A stretch of 64,000 nucleotides of DNA from Avedoeria sp964651245 (GTDB lineage Bacteria > Chloroflexota > Anaerolineae > Epilineales > Epilineaceae), in NCBI GenBank assembly GCA_964651245.1, contig CAZYVI010000001.1, positions 248,001-312,000 on the forward strand, given 5' to 3'. The position numbers were made by a program, and so were the translations under genes. Below the pieces are notes generated by a model. The model was not told the origin of the DNA. It worked only from the letters and a program-made list of their open reading frames with translations, and did no database searches. This document shows, piece after piece, positions 42,019 to 50,932 of this stretch. Numbering within the stretch: position 1 is the stretch's first letter; every line of letters begins with the position of its first letter.

Positions 42019-44220
42019 CTACGGCGCGGTGCCGGGCACCACCGCCAGGACGCGCCGCGCCGCGGCGGCCACTGGCGCCGGGCGCAGGCAGTCGGTCAGG
42101 CAGCGCTGGATGGCCTCGGCCATCCGCTCGGTGCACGCCGCGATCTCGCCGCCGTCGGTGATGCACTTCTGGAACACCTCGGCGCCGGCGCGGGCGCAGC
42201 GCGTGCTGCAGTCGGGGATCGGCGCCGGCACCGGTCGGTCGCAGTGCTGGACGCAGGCGTCGTAGGACGCCTTGGCCTGCGCCTCGCACTCCGCCTGGCT
42301 GCCGCCGCGCTCGACGCACTTCGCCAGCAGCTCGCGGGCGGACTTGGCGCAGCGGTCCTGGCAGTCGATCGGCGGCGTGCTCGGGCAGCCCTTCAGGCAG
42401 ACCTCGAGCGCGGCGCGCATGCGCTCGCGGCAGGCCGCCTCGTCGTGGCCCTCGGCCACGCACGCCTTGTACAACGCCTCGGCGCGCTGCTTGCAGCCCG
42501 CCTCGCACGACGCGCCGGGCCGCTCGCAGGCGGCGAAGCAGGCGTTGAACGCCGCTTCGCGCTCGGCGACGCAGTCCTCCTCGCCGCCGCCGCGCTCGCG
42601 GCACGCCTTGTACGCCGCCTCGGCCCGTTCGGTGCAGCGGGCGCGGCACCCCTCGGGCTGCGGCGTCGGCTTCGGGCAGGTGGCCATGCACTCGCGCAGG
42701 ACGATGTTGGCCTTTTCGCGGCACGTCTTCTCGTCGCCGCCCGACTCGAGGCAGCTCTTGAGCTCGGCGGTCGCCTTCTCGTGGCAGCGGCCCTCGCACG
42801 ACAGCGGCTGCGGCGTCTTCGTCGCGTCGCGCCGCGGGCAGCTGTGGAGGCAGGCGTCGCGGGCGACCTTGGCCTCCTGCTCGCAGGCATCCTCGCCGCC
42901 GCCGCGCTCGCGGCAGGCCTTGAACACGCGCTCGAACTCGGCCTGGCACTTGTGCTCGCAGTCCGTCGGGCGCGTGCCCTCGGGCCGCGGGCACGCCCGC
43001 AGGCACGCCTCGCGCGCCGTCTTGGCCTCGGCCTCGCAGGCGTCCTCGCCACCGCCGCGCTCGCGACAGGCCTTGTAGACCCGCTCGAACTCGGCCTGGC
43101 ACTTCTGCTCGCAGCCCGGGACGGCCGTCGCCCGCGTGCAGCCCTTGACGCAGGTCTCCAGGGCGGCCTTGGACTCGGCGTGACAGTCCTCTTCGCTGCC
43201 GCCACGCTCGCGGCAGGCCTTGAAGACCTCCTCGGCGTGCGCCTTGCAGCGCTGCTCGCAGCTCGGTGCGGCCGGCTGGGGCGTCTTCGTCGCCTCGCGC
43301 GGCGGGCAGGCGTGCAGGCAGGCGTCGCGGGCGACCTTGGCCTCGGCCTCGCAGGCGTCCGGCCCGCCGCCGCGCTCGATGCACGCCCGGTAGACCTTCT
43401 CGAACTCGGCCTGGCACTTCTGCTCACAGTTGGGCCCGCGGGTCGCCTCCGGCCGCGGGCACGCCTTGAGGCACGCTTCCTTCACCAGCTTGGCCTCGGC
43501 GTGGCACGCGTCCGGCCCGCCGCCGCGGTCGATGCAGGCCTGGTAGGCCTTCTCGAACTCGGCTTGGCACTTCTGCTCGCAGCCGGGGACCGCCGTCGCC
43601 CGCGCGCAGCCCTTCACGCACGTCTCGAGGGCGGCCTTGGACTCGGCGTGACAATCCTCTTCGCTGCCGCCGCGCTCGCGGCAGGCCTTGAAGACCTCCT
43701 CGGCGTGGGTGGTGCAGCGCTGCTCGCAGCTCGGCGCGGCCGGCTGGGGCGTCTTCGTCGCGTCGCGGCGCGGGCAGGCGTGGAGGCAGGCGTCGCGGGC
43801 GACCTTGGCCTCCGCCTCGCACGCGTCGGGCCCGCCGCCGCGGTCGATGCAGGCGCGGTAGACCTTCTCGAACTCCGCCTGGCACTTCTGCTCGCAGCTC
43901 GGCTGGGCCGTCGGCCGGCTGCAGCTCTTGAGGCAGCTCTCGAGCGCGGCCTTGGACTCGCGCTGGCACACCTCGACGCTGCGGCCCGTGGCGATGCAGG
44001 CCTCGTAGACTTCGTGCGCCCGCGCCTCGCAGCGCGCCTCGCACGTCGGCGTCGGCGACGGAACCGGCGTCGGCTCCTCCTGCCACGGGCTGGCGGCGTG
44101 CGTGGGCGCCGGCATCGGCACGGCGAACCCAAGGCCGAACAGCGCGGCGCAGACGACCGCCCAGCGGACGGCGCGGCGGCGGTCCGGGCGCTCGAGGCGC
44201 GCTTGGGAATCAGTGCTCAC
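42019..44220 (-). CDS. secreted protein of thirteen six-cysteine helical-hairpin repeats
   Basis: 733-residue secreted protein unlike any family I can name. After a signal peptide (to about residue 42) and a Pro/Thr spacer, residues 60-711 are thirteen 41-residue repeats, each exactly C-x3-C-x10-C-x9-C-x10-C-x3-C, joined by Pro-rich linkers of 6-15 residues: 78 cysteines with no deviation in spacing. Repeat starts are 60, 109, 165, 214, 265, 321, 370, 421, 475, 525, 572, 620 and 671. Between cysteines the sequence is charged and helix-prone (CEQKCQAEFEKVYRAC), with a GGG turn in the middle, so each repeat should be an antiparallel helical hairpin closed by three disulfides (C1-C6, C2-C5, C3-C4). 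Start GTG 44220 has AGGAGG 7 nt upstream. Monocistronic, ending at a hairpin. Confidence 0.88.
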   Translation of the reverse strand: MSTDSQARLERPDRRRAVRWAVVCAALFGLGFAVPMPAPTHAASPWQEEPTPVPSPTPTCEARCEARAHEVYEACIATGRSVEVCQRESKAALESCLKSCSRPTAQPSCEQKCQAEFEKVYRACIDRGGGPDACEAEAKVARDACLHACPRRDATKTPQPAAPSCEQRCTTHAEEVFKACRERGGSEEDCHAESKAALETCVKGCARATAVPGCEQKCQAEFEKAYQACIDRGGGPDACHAEAKLVKEACLKACPRPEATRGPNCEQKCQAEFEKVYRACIERGGGPDACEAEAKVARDACLHACPPREATKTPQPAAPSCEQRCKAHAEEVFKACRERGGSEEDCHAESKAALETCVKGCTRATAVPGCEQKCQAEFERVYKACRERGGGEDACEAEAKTAREACLRACPRPEGTRPTDCEHKCQAEFERVFKACRERGGGEDACEQEAKVARDACLHSCPRRDATKTPQPLSCEGRCHEKATAELKSCLESGGDEKTCREKANIVLRECMATCPKPTPQPEGCRARCTERAEAAYKACRERGGGEEDCVAEREAAFNACFAACERPGASCEAGCKQRAEALYKACVAEGHDEAACRERMRAALEVCLKGCPSTPPIDCQDRCAKSARELLAKCVERGGSQAECEAQAKASYDACVQHCDRPVPAPIPDCSTRCARAGAEVFQKCITDGGEIAACTERMAEAIQRCLTDCLRPAPVAAAARRVLAVVPGTAP
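42961..43896 (-). repeat. tandem 468-bp duplication inside the Cys-repeat gene
   Basis: Two adjacent 468-bp units, 43429-43896 (repeats 2-4) and 42961-43428 (repeats 5-7), code for 156 residues each with the same linker lengths (15, 8, 10). Lines compared at offset 468 differ at only a few positions, so the duplication is recent relative to the other repeats. Confidence 0.85.
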
Positions 44221-44333
44221 AAGCAGTCCTCCTGAAGCAAATCGACGAACGGTGGGTGGGGGGGGCGGCGAACATCGCTGCCGCCCCATGAAGACGCGGC
44301 GGCCCGGTCCCCAGGTACGGCCCGGTGGCGCCC

Positions 44334-45767
44334 TCACTCCCTAACGCCGGCGGCGGCCAGAACGTCACACCGCGCTGCGCGCCCGCCGTCCGACGCCGCC
44401 CACCCCGGCACGTCGCTCGAGGCGCCGACGAACAGGACGCCGCTCCCGGCCGGCCCCCAGGCGAGGGCGAAGATCTCGTAGAAGCCGTCGAAGTGGGCGG
44501 CGGCGAGCGTCGCGAGGCCGTCGTCGGAGCGGAACAGGTCGGTGCCGTAGCCGCCGGTGTGCTGGCCGAACGCGAACAGCGCCACGTCGGGGTCGTGCGG
44601 GCTGACGAAGACGCGCGTCGCGCCGGTCATCACCGCCGGCCGCGTCCCGCCGCCGTCGTCGGCCACCGCCTGGCCGGCGACGACCCGGGGCTGCCACGTC
44701 ACCCCGCCGTCCGACGAGCGCCAGATCGAGCGCTGCGACGGGTCGCGCGCCACCCGGTTCACGGCGGCGTAGGCCACGTCGGCGTCGCCCGGCGCGTAGG
44801 CGACGTGGACGCCGACGACGGCCACGACCGGCTGCGGCGGCGTGCCGACGCCGTCGGCGCGCAGCGCGGCGTCGACGCGGTCCCAGGTGACGCCATCGTC
44901 GGTCGTGCGGATCAGGCCGTCGAGGCCGCCGACCAGCCAGGTGCCCCACCGCCCCGGCGCCGCCGCCGCGGTGTTCACGACGCCGCCGAGCGCCGCGTCG
45001 TCGTCGCCGACCGGGCGCGGGTCCCACTTGGCGCCGCGGCCCTCGCGCCGCCACAACCCCTCGCGGCCGACGAAGGTCCAGCGCCACGGGTCGTCGGGCG
45101 CGATGGCCCAGGCGACGACGTCGTCGGGCACGGCGTCGACCGCCCAGCTGCCGCCGCCGTCCTCCGACACGGCGATCTGGCGGCCGAAGACGGCGTGGAC
45201 CACGACGACGTTCGGATCCGACGGCGCGCGGGTCAGGCCGGTGGCCTCGGCGTCCAGCGCCGGCAGGCGGGTCGGCCGCAGCGTGCAGCCGGCGTCGTCC
45301 GAGGCGAACACCTCGCCGGCGTGCAGCTCGAGCAGGCGGTCGGCGTCGCGCGGATCGACGTCGACGGCCCAGGTGTAGGCCACCCGCGCCAGCGGCTGCG
45401 CGCCGGGCGCCAGCGTCCGGCCGCCATCGCGCGAGAAGCGCAGGCCGCCGCGGTCGCCGCGCGGCTGCGCGCAGCCCGGCACGCCCTTCGGCCGCGGCGT
45501 CGGCGAGGCGGTCGGCGTCGCGGTCGGCCCGGTCGTCGGCGAGGCGGTGGTCGTCGCCGTCGGCGGCGGCGCCGTCGCCACCGGGCCGGCCGGCAGCCGG
45601 CCGCGCAGCGCGAGCGGAAGGTGGAGGCGCGCCACGATCGGCCCGCCTTGGCCGTGGGCGGGGACGGCCGGCGAGCGGCCGGCGGCGAACGCGACGAGCG
45701 CGGCGGCCGCCGCGACCGCCGCGCGGCGCGGGGCGGGGCGTGACGAGGACGGGGGATGGGCGGTCAT
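44334..45767 (-). CDS. secreted Asp-box/sortilin-like propeller protein with LHLPLALRG tag
   Basis: 477-residue secreted protein. A signal peptide (to about residue 40) is followed at once by LHLPLALRG and a long PTATPT spacer, then a beta-propeller with Asp-box-like turns: SRDGGRTL, SEDGGGSW, TTDDGVTW and SSDGGVTW. Such propellers occur in sialidases, sortilin-like proteins and photosystem II assembly factor YCF48; catalytic sialidase residues are not evident, so a binding role is more likely. ATG 45767 has GGAG upstream. The 113-nt gap to the Cys-repeat gene shows no other feature. Confidence 0.8.
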   Translation of the reverse strand: MTAHPPSSSRPAPRRAAVAAAAALVAFAAGRSPAVPAHGQGGPIVARLHLPLALRGRLPAGPVATAPPPTATTTASPTTGPTATPTASPTPRPKGVPGCAQPRGDRGGLRFSRDGGRTLAPGAQPLARVAYTWAVDVDPRDADRLLELHAGEVFASDDAGCTLRPTRLPALDAEATGLTRAPSDPNVVVVHAVFGRQIAVSEDGGGSWAVDAVPDDVVAWAIAPDDPWRWTFVGREGLWRREGRGAKWDPRPVGDDDAALGGVVNTAAAAPGRWGTWLVGGLDGLIRTTDDGVTWDRVDAALRADGVGTPPQPVVAVVGVHVAYAPGDADVAYAAVNRVARDPSQRSIWRSSDGGVTWQPRVVAGQAVADDGGGTRPAVMTGATRVFVSPHDPDVALFAFGQHTGGYGTDLFRSDDGLATLAAAHFDGFYEIFALAWGPAGSGVLFVGASSDVPGWAASDGGRAARCDVLAAAGVRE

Positions 45768-45875
45768 CGCGGTCTCCGATCGGGCGTGGGGTTCGGCCGG
45801 GCAACGATACGACGATCCGGCGGCCGGTGTGACGCGACCGGCCACGCCGCCGCCCGCCGCGTCCGTCAGCCAGGG

Positions 45876-45881
45876 TATACT
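45876..45881 (+). promoter_or_regulatory. -10 element (TATACT) for the L,D-transpeptidase gene
   Basis: TATACT in the divergent gap, 66 nt upstream of ATG 45948. No clear -35. Confidence 0.5.
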
Positions 45882-45947
45882 CGACGGCCCGGGTCGACGG
45901 CGTGGCCGCCGGCCCGCGCCGGGACGCTGGCCGACCTGGAGACCGCG

Positions 45948-46787
45948 ATGCGCCAACCGCACGGGCTCGCGCCCGCTCGACGCCCCCGCCGGCGGCGGCC
46001 GCCGACCGGCCGTTGCGTCCGGGCGACGGCCGTCGCGCTGGCCACCCTCGCCGCCCTGGCGGGGCGATCGGCGCCGCCGCGCGCGGCCAGCGCCCAGTCG
46101 CCCGTGGTCGCCGCGCCGCCGGACGCCGCGTGGCCCATGCACCCCGCCGACCCGGCGCCCGCCGCGCTCGACCTCGACGCCCCCCGCCACAGCGTCCGCG
46201 CCGGCGAGTCGGCGGCGGCCATCGCGATGGCCTACGGCACGACGGTCGCGGCGCTGCGGCGCGCCAACGGCCTCGGGCCGGCGGCGTTCGTCCGCGCCGG
46301 CCAGGTGCTGGTGGTGGCCGGGGCCACGCGCCGCCCGGGCGACCCCCCGACGGCGGCGGCCGCGGGCGGCGACGGCGCCGCCGGCGGGCCCGCCGGCGAC
46401 GGCCGCGGGGCGACCGACGACATCGCCGCCGCGCCGGGACGGCGCATCGTCGTCGACCTGTCCGAGCAGCGGCTCGTGGCGTACGACGGCGGTCGACAAG
46501 CCGCGGCGTTCACCGTCTCCACCGGCGCCGCCGACACCCCGACGCCGCAGGGCGCGTTCGCCATCGGCCAGCGGCTGGCCAGCCAGCGCATGACGGGCGT
46601 CGGCTACGACCTGCCGGGCGTGCCGTACGTCCAATACTTCTTCGACGACTACGCCCTGCACGGCGCCTACTGGCACCAGTCGTTCGGCGTGCCGGTCAGC
46701 CACGGCTGCGTGAACCTGAGCGTCGCCGACGCCGCCTGGCTCTGGTCGTTCGCCGCGATCGGCACGCCGGTCGTCGTCGTCCCGTGA
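45948..46787 (+). CDS. L,D-transpeptidase (YkuD) with LysM domain
   Basis: 279-residue exported enzyme: basic N-terminus and signal peptide (to about residue 49), a LysM peptidoglycan-binding domain (about 80-124, HSVRAGESAAAIAMAYGTT), a Gly/Ala linker and a YkuD domain (about 166-279). The active site is His238 and Cys254 in SHGCVNLSVADA. It crosslinks peptidoglycan stems or attaches proteins. ATG 45948 has TGGAG upstream. Confidence 0.93.
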   Translation: MRQPHGLAPARRPRRRRPPTGRCVRATAVALATLAALAGRSAPPRAASAQSPVVAAPPDAAWPMHPADPAPAALDLDAPRHSVRAGESAAAIAMAYGTTVAALRRANGLGPAAFVRAGQVLVVAGATRRPGDPPTAAAAGGDGAAGGPAGDGRGATDDIAAAPGRRIVVDLSEQRLVAYDGGRQAAAFTVSTGAADTPTPQGAFAIGQRLASQRMTGVGYDLPGVPYVQYFFDDYALHGAYWHQSFGVPVSHGCVNLSVADAAWLWSFAAIGTPVVVVP

Positions 46788-46894
46788 CGGTCGGCAGGCG
46801 GCGACGCGGCGCGACCGCGGCGGGCGACCGTACCGCCGGCCGGCGCCGTGCGTCTGGACCGTCAACCACGTGCCCGCGGGGAGGGAGTCCGACG

Positions 46895-49378
46895 ATGCCG
46901 CTCGCTGTCGATCCACGGCCGCCGCGCCGCCGCCGCACCGGGCCGCGCTGGGCTGCCGGTGTCGCCGTCGCCGCCCTCGCGGCGATCGCCACCGGCGGCG
47001 TCGGTCGCCCGGAACCGGCCGCCGCGCGGCCGCTGGCGGCGCCGCCCGCCCCGGTGTGGCCGGCGCCCGACCTGGTGGCCGCGGTGCGCGGCCTGCTGGT
47101 GCAGTACTACGGCCAGCGCGCGCCGGCGCTGACGCCGTACTTCCTGCGGGCGCCCGAGTGGGAGATCGACAAGAAGCTCAGCCACAAGGACCCCGACACG
47201 CTGTTCGAGTACCACGGCGGCCCCGGCACGGCGTGCCACGCCGCCGTCACGGACGCCGACTTCGCCGCCTGCACCGCCAAGCGGCTGGCGCGCACGTTCG
47301 GGCTGGCCACGGCGCCGGGCCAGCCGCTGTTCCACGCCGCCCGCGGCTACTACGCCAACGAGGGCGTGGCGCAGATGGCCGGCTACTACGCCCTCTACCA
47401 CGCCTTCGTCCTCGACTTCGACGCCCCGCAGGCCGGACCGTACGTCCCGTCGAGCGACCCGGCCGTCCGCGACGCCCGCGGCTACCACGCCCGGATGCTG
47501 GCCGCCTACGAGGCCCAGCAGCGCGACGTGATCGTGCGGATGTTCCGCGACACGCGCGGCGACGGGCAGTTCCAGGCCGACCTGACCCGCTCGGCCGGGG
47601 CGCTGGCGGTGGGCTACGTGCGGACGGTGCAGGCGGTCGAGGAGCGCCACGCCTGGACCGACGCCCAGACGCGGCGCAATGCGATCCAGGTGGTGGCGGC
47701 GCTGCTGCAGCGCACGTGGTGGGAGTGGCAGGCGACGCAGCTCGACGGGCCGCGCACGGCCGGCTTCGCCGATCTCGGCAGCGAGCAGACGTACCAGGAC
47801 GCCCTGATCTTCGACCCGACCTGGGCCGGGACGCACCGCTTCCAGGTCGACGGCGCCTGGGTCCCGAGCCTGCGGCCGGCCGCCCTCGACAGCGGCGGCT
47901 GGAGCGGCCTCTGGTTCGACGCCGACTACGCGATGCCGGGCGAGTGGTGGTGCTACAGCCGCTTCCAGGACGGTACGCCCGAGCGCGCGGCCTGTCTCGA
48001 GCACGCCAAGCGCGAGGCGCGCGGCGGCACCCGCTCGCCGATCGGGCACTACTACGGCGTCGGCGACTGCAACGCCCGCAGCGAGACGCCGACCGGGCTG
48101 GGCTGCGGCGACACGAACCTGGGCTCGATCGCCGAGGAGTGGCTCTGGACGCACACCGGCGCCCGGATGGCGGCCGCCGTGCTGCGCGCCCTCGAGGCCA
48201 GCGGCGACCCCGACGCGCCGCCGGGCGGCCTCGGCGGCCGCACGTACGACGTGCTGGGCCACCGCCTGGGCTACGGCGTGAGCGGCTGGCACGGCGCCGA
48301 GCCCTACGACGACGACATGGAGTGGAAGCTCAACCAGGGCGGCGTCGACCGCCCGGTGCGCACGCTCTCGGCCGGGCGGCACGACAACGAGCCGCAGAAC
48401 GGGCGCTACAGCTTCGGCGAGCAGGACACGACCGCCTACTCGAGCGCGGTCGACGGCGACACCTGGGACGAGGACGGCCAGGAGTACCCGGCCGGCATCG
48501 AGAACCACCTGCCGGGGCCCAACTCGCTCTACGGCACGCTGCTGCTGGGCTACGTGCTGAGCGACAAGGCGTCGGCCGGCCCGTCGCCGAGCCTCTACGA
48601 CGCCTGGCACCGCAACAACGTCGACGAGTTCTCGATGTGGGTCTGGCTGGCGCAGTCGTCCTACTTCCGCTGCGTCGACGTGACCGATCCGGCCGACCCG
48701 CGCTGCCTGGCGTTCGACGCCACGAAGTGGCCCCACCCGGCGCCGGCCGTGATCCAGCGCCTGCCGCTGTTCGCCGCCGCCGACGACGCGGCGACGCCGC
48801 TGGCCTTCCGCTACCTCTGGCGCGAGCCGCGCCCGGGCCCCGACCCGGCCCTGCCGGCGGCCTTCGTCGCCAGCCCGTCCAACGTCACCGGCTGCCGCGA
48901 CACCCCCGGCGCGCCGTGGCGCTGGGCCTACGACAAGGACAACCCGGCCGCCCGCGACTACCTGGTGGACGAGGGCGGCTTCGGCGCCTACAACGAGCTG
49001 CTCCAGGGCTACGGCGGCCTGATGCGCCTCCTGGCGGCGCGCTACCCGCTCGGACCGCTGGTGCCCGGCGAGCAGCCGGCCTACGACGTCCAGCGCAGCG
49101 ACGTCATCGCGCCGTGGTACGCCGCGGCCTACGACCAGGTCGCCGGCATCCTCGACCTCTACGCCGACGACTACGGCTACGTCCCCGACATCGAGAACTC
49201 GACCTGCCTCGGCGAAGACCCCGGCCCGGCCGGCCGCAGCGTCCTGACCTGGCAGTACGGCACCGGCGACAGCGTCAGCGCCGTCACGATCCGCCGCGCG
49301 ATGTGGTACAGCGTCGCAGCGACGTGGTACTGGTGGTACGACAGCGGGTGGTTGGATGTGGACAGTGGGGTGTGGTGA
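46895..49378 (+). CDS. large secreted protein of unknown function
   Basis: 827-residue secreted protein that I do not recognise. A basic N-terminus plus hydrophobic stretch (about residues 18-44) is the export signal. The mature part is rich in Trp, Tyr and acidic residues with few low-complexity parts, unlike most secreted proteins here; about 11 cysteines are spread along it, so disulfides are likely. It has a helical N-terminal half (ARGYYANEGVAQMAGYYALYHAF) and a mixed remainder with repeated aromatic patches (WTWWEW-like, GEWWCYSRF, WYWWYDSGW at the end). No catalytic motif stands out. ATG 46895 has GGGAGGGAG upstream. It is the last high-GC gene before the low-GC islet. Confidence 0.8.
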   Translation: MPLAVDPRPPRRRRTGPRWAAGVAVAALAAIATGGVGRPEPAAARPLAAPPAPVWPAPDLVAAVRGLLVQYYGQRAPALTPYFLRAPEWEIDKKLSHKDPDTLFEYHGGPGTACHAAVTDADFAACTAKRLARTFGLATAPGQPLFHAARGYYANEGVAQMAGYYALYHAFVLDFDAPQAGPYVPSSDPAVRDARGYHARMLAAYEAQQRDVIVRMFRDTRGDGQFQADLTRSAGALAVGYVRTVQAVEERHAWTDAQTRRNAIQVVAALLQRTWWEWQATQLDGPRTAGFADLGSEQTYQDALIFDPTWAGTHRFQVDGAWVPSLRPAALDSGGWSGLWFDADYAMPGEWWCYSRFQDGTPERAACLEHAKREARGGTRSPIGHYYGVGDCNARSETPTGLGCGDTNLGSIAEEWLWTHTGARMAAAVLRALEASGDPDAPPGGLGGRTYDVLGHRLGYGVSGWHGAEPYDDDMEWKLNQGGVDRPVRTLSAGRHDNEPQNGRYSFGEQDTTAYSSAVDGDTWDEDGQEYPAGIENHLPGPNSLYGTLLLGYVLSDKASAGPSPSLYDAWHRNNVDEFSMWVWLAQSSYFRCVDVTDPADPRCLAFDATKWPHPAPAVIQRLPLFAAADDAATPLAFRYLWREPRPGPDPALPAAFVASPSNVTGCRDTPGAPWRWAYDKDNPAARDYLVDEGGFGAYNELLQGYGGLMRLLAARYPLGPLVPGEQPAYDVQRSDVIAPWYAAAYDQVAGILDLYADDYGYVPDIENSTCLGEDPGPAGRSVLTWQYGTGDSVSAVTIRRAMWYSVAATWYWWYDSGWLDVDSGVW

Positions 49379-49529
49379 GGCGACCTGTTCATTCCGATTG
49401 TCAGAGCGGGGAACGAGGCCGAGAATCCCTGAATATGGCAGTCCAGTAGTGCCACTGCCGCTTGTTCCGTCTCCGATGACGGATTAGTCGCTTGTAGGAA
49501 GTCGCAGACCAGCGCTCAAAGGAGAGTCG

Positions 49530-50174
49530 TTGATAAAGAAACGAATACTCATCATCATCGGGCTTGTGTTTGTCAATTCACTGCCAGGGGCAGAGGTTAG
49601 TGCGGCGCGCAACGCCCCCTTCTCCCTAGCGATGTATCCGCAGAACATTGTCTTCAGAGATACCACTGGATGGGGAATATCGTCAGCCGTGGTAGCCGAA
49701 TTCGATAGCACTGAAATTGCAGTTCATGAGAATTATTCGCAGGCAGGCGGACGCACTACCGTTTACTTTCATTACACCAATAGAACGGTGTATGCAAACG
49801 GGTGGACACTCTCGTCTAACAACGGAAACGATTGTTTCAAGCTGGTCACTCCGTCTAGAGGAAGGATCACCACAGAAGAAACCGGACTCTGCAATACGGA
49901 GTCCAACAAGATTACATCTGCAGTCGTATACCTTAATCAATATTCAATTGAAAGAGATCCGGACTACATTAGCACGCCAACGTGGTTCAAGAACTTCGTA
50001 TACAGGCATGAAGCGATGCACAGCATTGGATTTAATCACAATGTAGATGTATGGTATGAGTGGGGCGGTGACTGCAGTCCGCAATCTGTCATCAATCGAT
50101 CGGGGTGCGATAGGTCGGATCGATCTGATACGCTTACGCCCAATGACTATGACTTGATAAATCAGTATTACTAG
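49530..50174 (+). CDS. metzincin-like secreted zinc protease
   Basis: 214-residue secreted protein with signal peptide (KKRILIIIGLVFVNSLPGAEVSA). The zinc motif HEAMHSIGFNHN fits the metzincin pattern HExxHxxGxxH, and the C-terminus LTPNDYDLINQYY resembles the end of matrixin/astacin-type catalytic domains. The Met-turn expected after the zinc site is not clear (SVINRSG stands in its place), so activity is uncertain. Four cysteines (DCFK, GLCN, GDCS, GCDR) could form two disulfides. The start is TTG at 49530 with AAAGGAG upstream. Base and codon use differ strongly from the neighbours. Confidence 0.72.
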   Translation: MIKKRILIIIGLVFVNSLPGAEVSAARNAPFSLAMYPQNIVFRDTTGWGISSAVVAEFDSTEIAVHENYSQAGGRTTVYFHYTNRTVYANGWTLSSNNGNDCFKLVTPSRGRITTEETGLCNTESNKITSAVVYLNQYSIERDPDYISTPTWFKNFVYRHEAMHSIGFNHNVDVWYEWGGDCSPQSVINRSGCDRSDRSDTLTPNDYDLINQYY

Positions 50175-50209
50175 AGGCAGCGACATCCAACAGAAGGGAG
50201 CTACGAGAC

Positions 50210-50836
50210 GTGAACGCCAAGAAGGCACGAACCGTAACGGGACTAGTAGCGGCCTTTGGGCTACTGATACTCCTGTTCTCTCTTAGGAGTCCAGTCTCCT
50301 CCCCAGAGGCCGGTCTAGTGACAGACAGCACGAATGAATGGACCTCGATTCAAGAACTTGTCGCCAACAAGGACGCAATAGTCATTGGCGACCCAACGGG
50401 CGTTTATACGGAGACGATAATCACTGACCCAACCCCTCCCGGCGGGTGGCCAACGGGCGTACCCACTATGCCGCCTGACGTTGTAGCTAAGCTCCTTCAG
50501 TATCAGGCCTCTGAACACGAGATAGTCTCATATCAACCACTCCATCACAACGGCGGTTTGTACATGGGAAAGCACTTTCTGGTGCGGATGATCGGACATC
50601 CTAGCGATTACTCATCGACGGAGATATCCGATAGATATCCAGATTCAGAGGGTCAATACCTATTCTTTCTGGCCCAGGAGCAACCCGGTCTATATGGCGT
50701 AGTCGCTGGAGGGATGCTTCACGTTGACGGTCAAACAGTCACTTGGCCTGATGGGTCGGCCTTTGATCTTGCGGCTGGAATGTCTACCTCGGAATTCATG
50801 GAGGCTGTACAAGATGAGATCGAGGAGCAGTACTGA
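50210..50836 (+). CDS. membrane-anchored or secreted protein of the low-GC islet
   Basis: 208-residue protein with an N-terminal hydrophobic span (about residues 9-25, TGLVAAFGLLILLFS) and an exported remainder. I do not recognise it. It has no cysteines in the mature part and contains DAIVIGDPTG and GQYLFFLAQEQPGLYGVV, a beta-rich look. It starts with GTG 35 nt after the protease gene, with AAGGGAG upstream, so the two form an operon; a partner or inhibitor of the protease is a guess only. Confidence 0.65.
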   Translation: MNAKKARTVTGLVAAFGLLILLFSLRSPVSSPEAGLVTDSTNEWTSIQELVANKDAIVIGDPTGVYTETIITDPTPPGGWPTGVPTMPPDVVAKLLQYQASEHEIVSYQPLHHNGGLYMGKHFLVRMIGHPSDYSSTEISDRYPDSEGQYLFFLAQEQPGLYGVVAGGMLHVDGQTVTWPDGSAFDLAAGMSTSEFMEAVQDEIEEQY

Positions 50837-50932
50837 TTGACCTGACACCCTCGACCGCCCAACGGACCATCATCGCGCCGCCAATGACCACCGCCCATCG
50901 ACGCCGCCATGGTAGACCCGTCCGTCCCACCT

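Larger units (their letters stand above)
49400..50850. other. low-GC two-gene islet (probable horizontal acquisition)
   Basis: Hand counts on single lines give about 38-50 % GC for the first gene and somewhat above 50 % for the second, against about 73 % in flanking genes. Codons such as ATA, AGA and TTA/TTG, rare elsewhere, are common here. I found no integrase, transposase or target-site duplication at the edges; only the hexamer GACCTG occurs near both ends, which is too short to count. Confidence 0.75.

Noticed and set aside
42019..44220. Cys-repeat protein as a TPR or Sel1-like repeat protein
   Set aside because: TPR and Sel1 units are 34-38 residues without this cysteine pattern; here the constant features are the six cysteines, not the TPR consensus.
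49379..50932. Direct repeats marking insertion of the low-GC islet
   Set aside because: Only the hexamer GACCTG is shared near the two edges, which is expected by chance.
50909..50932. A further GTAG-REP copy next to the islet (GTAG then ACCCGTCCGTCCC)
   Set aside because: No complementary stem arm; similarity to the 7.7-kb repeat is limited to a few bases.
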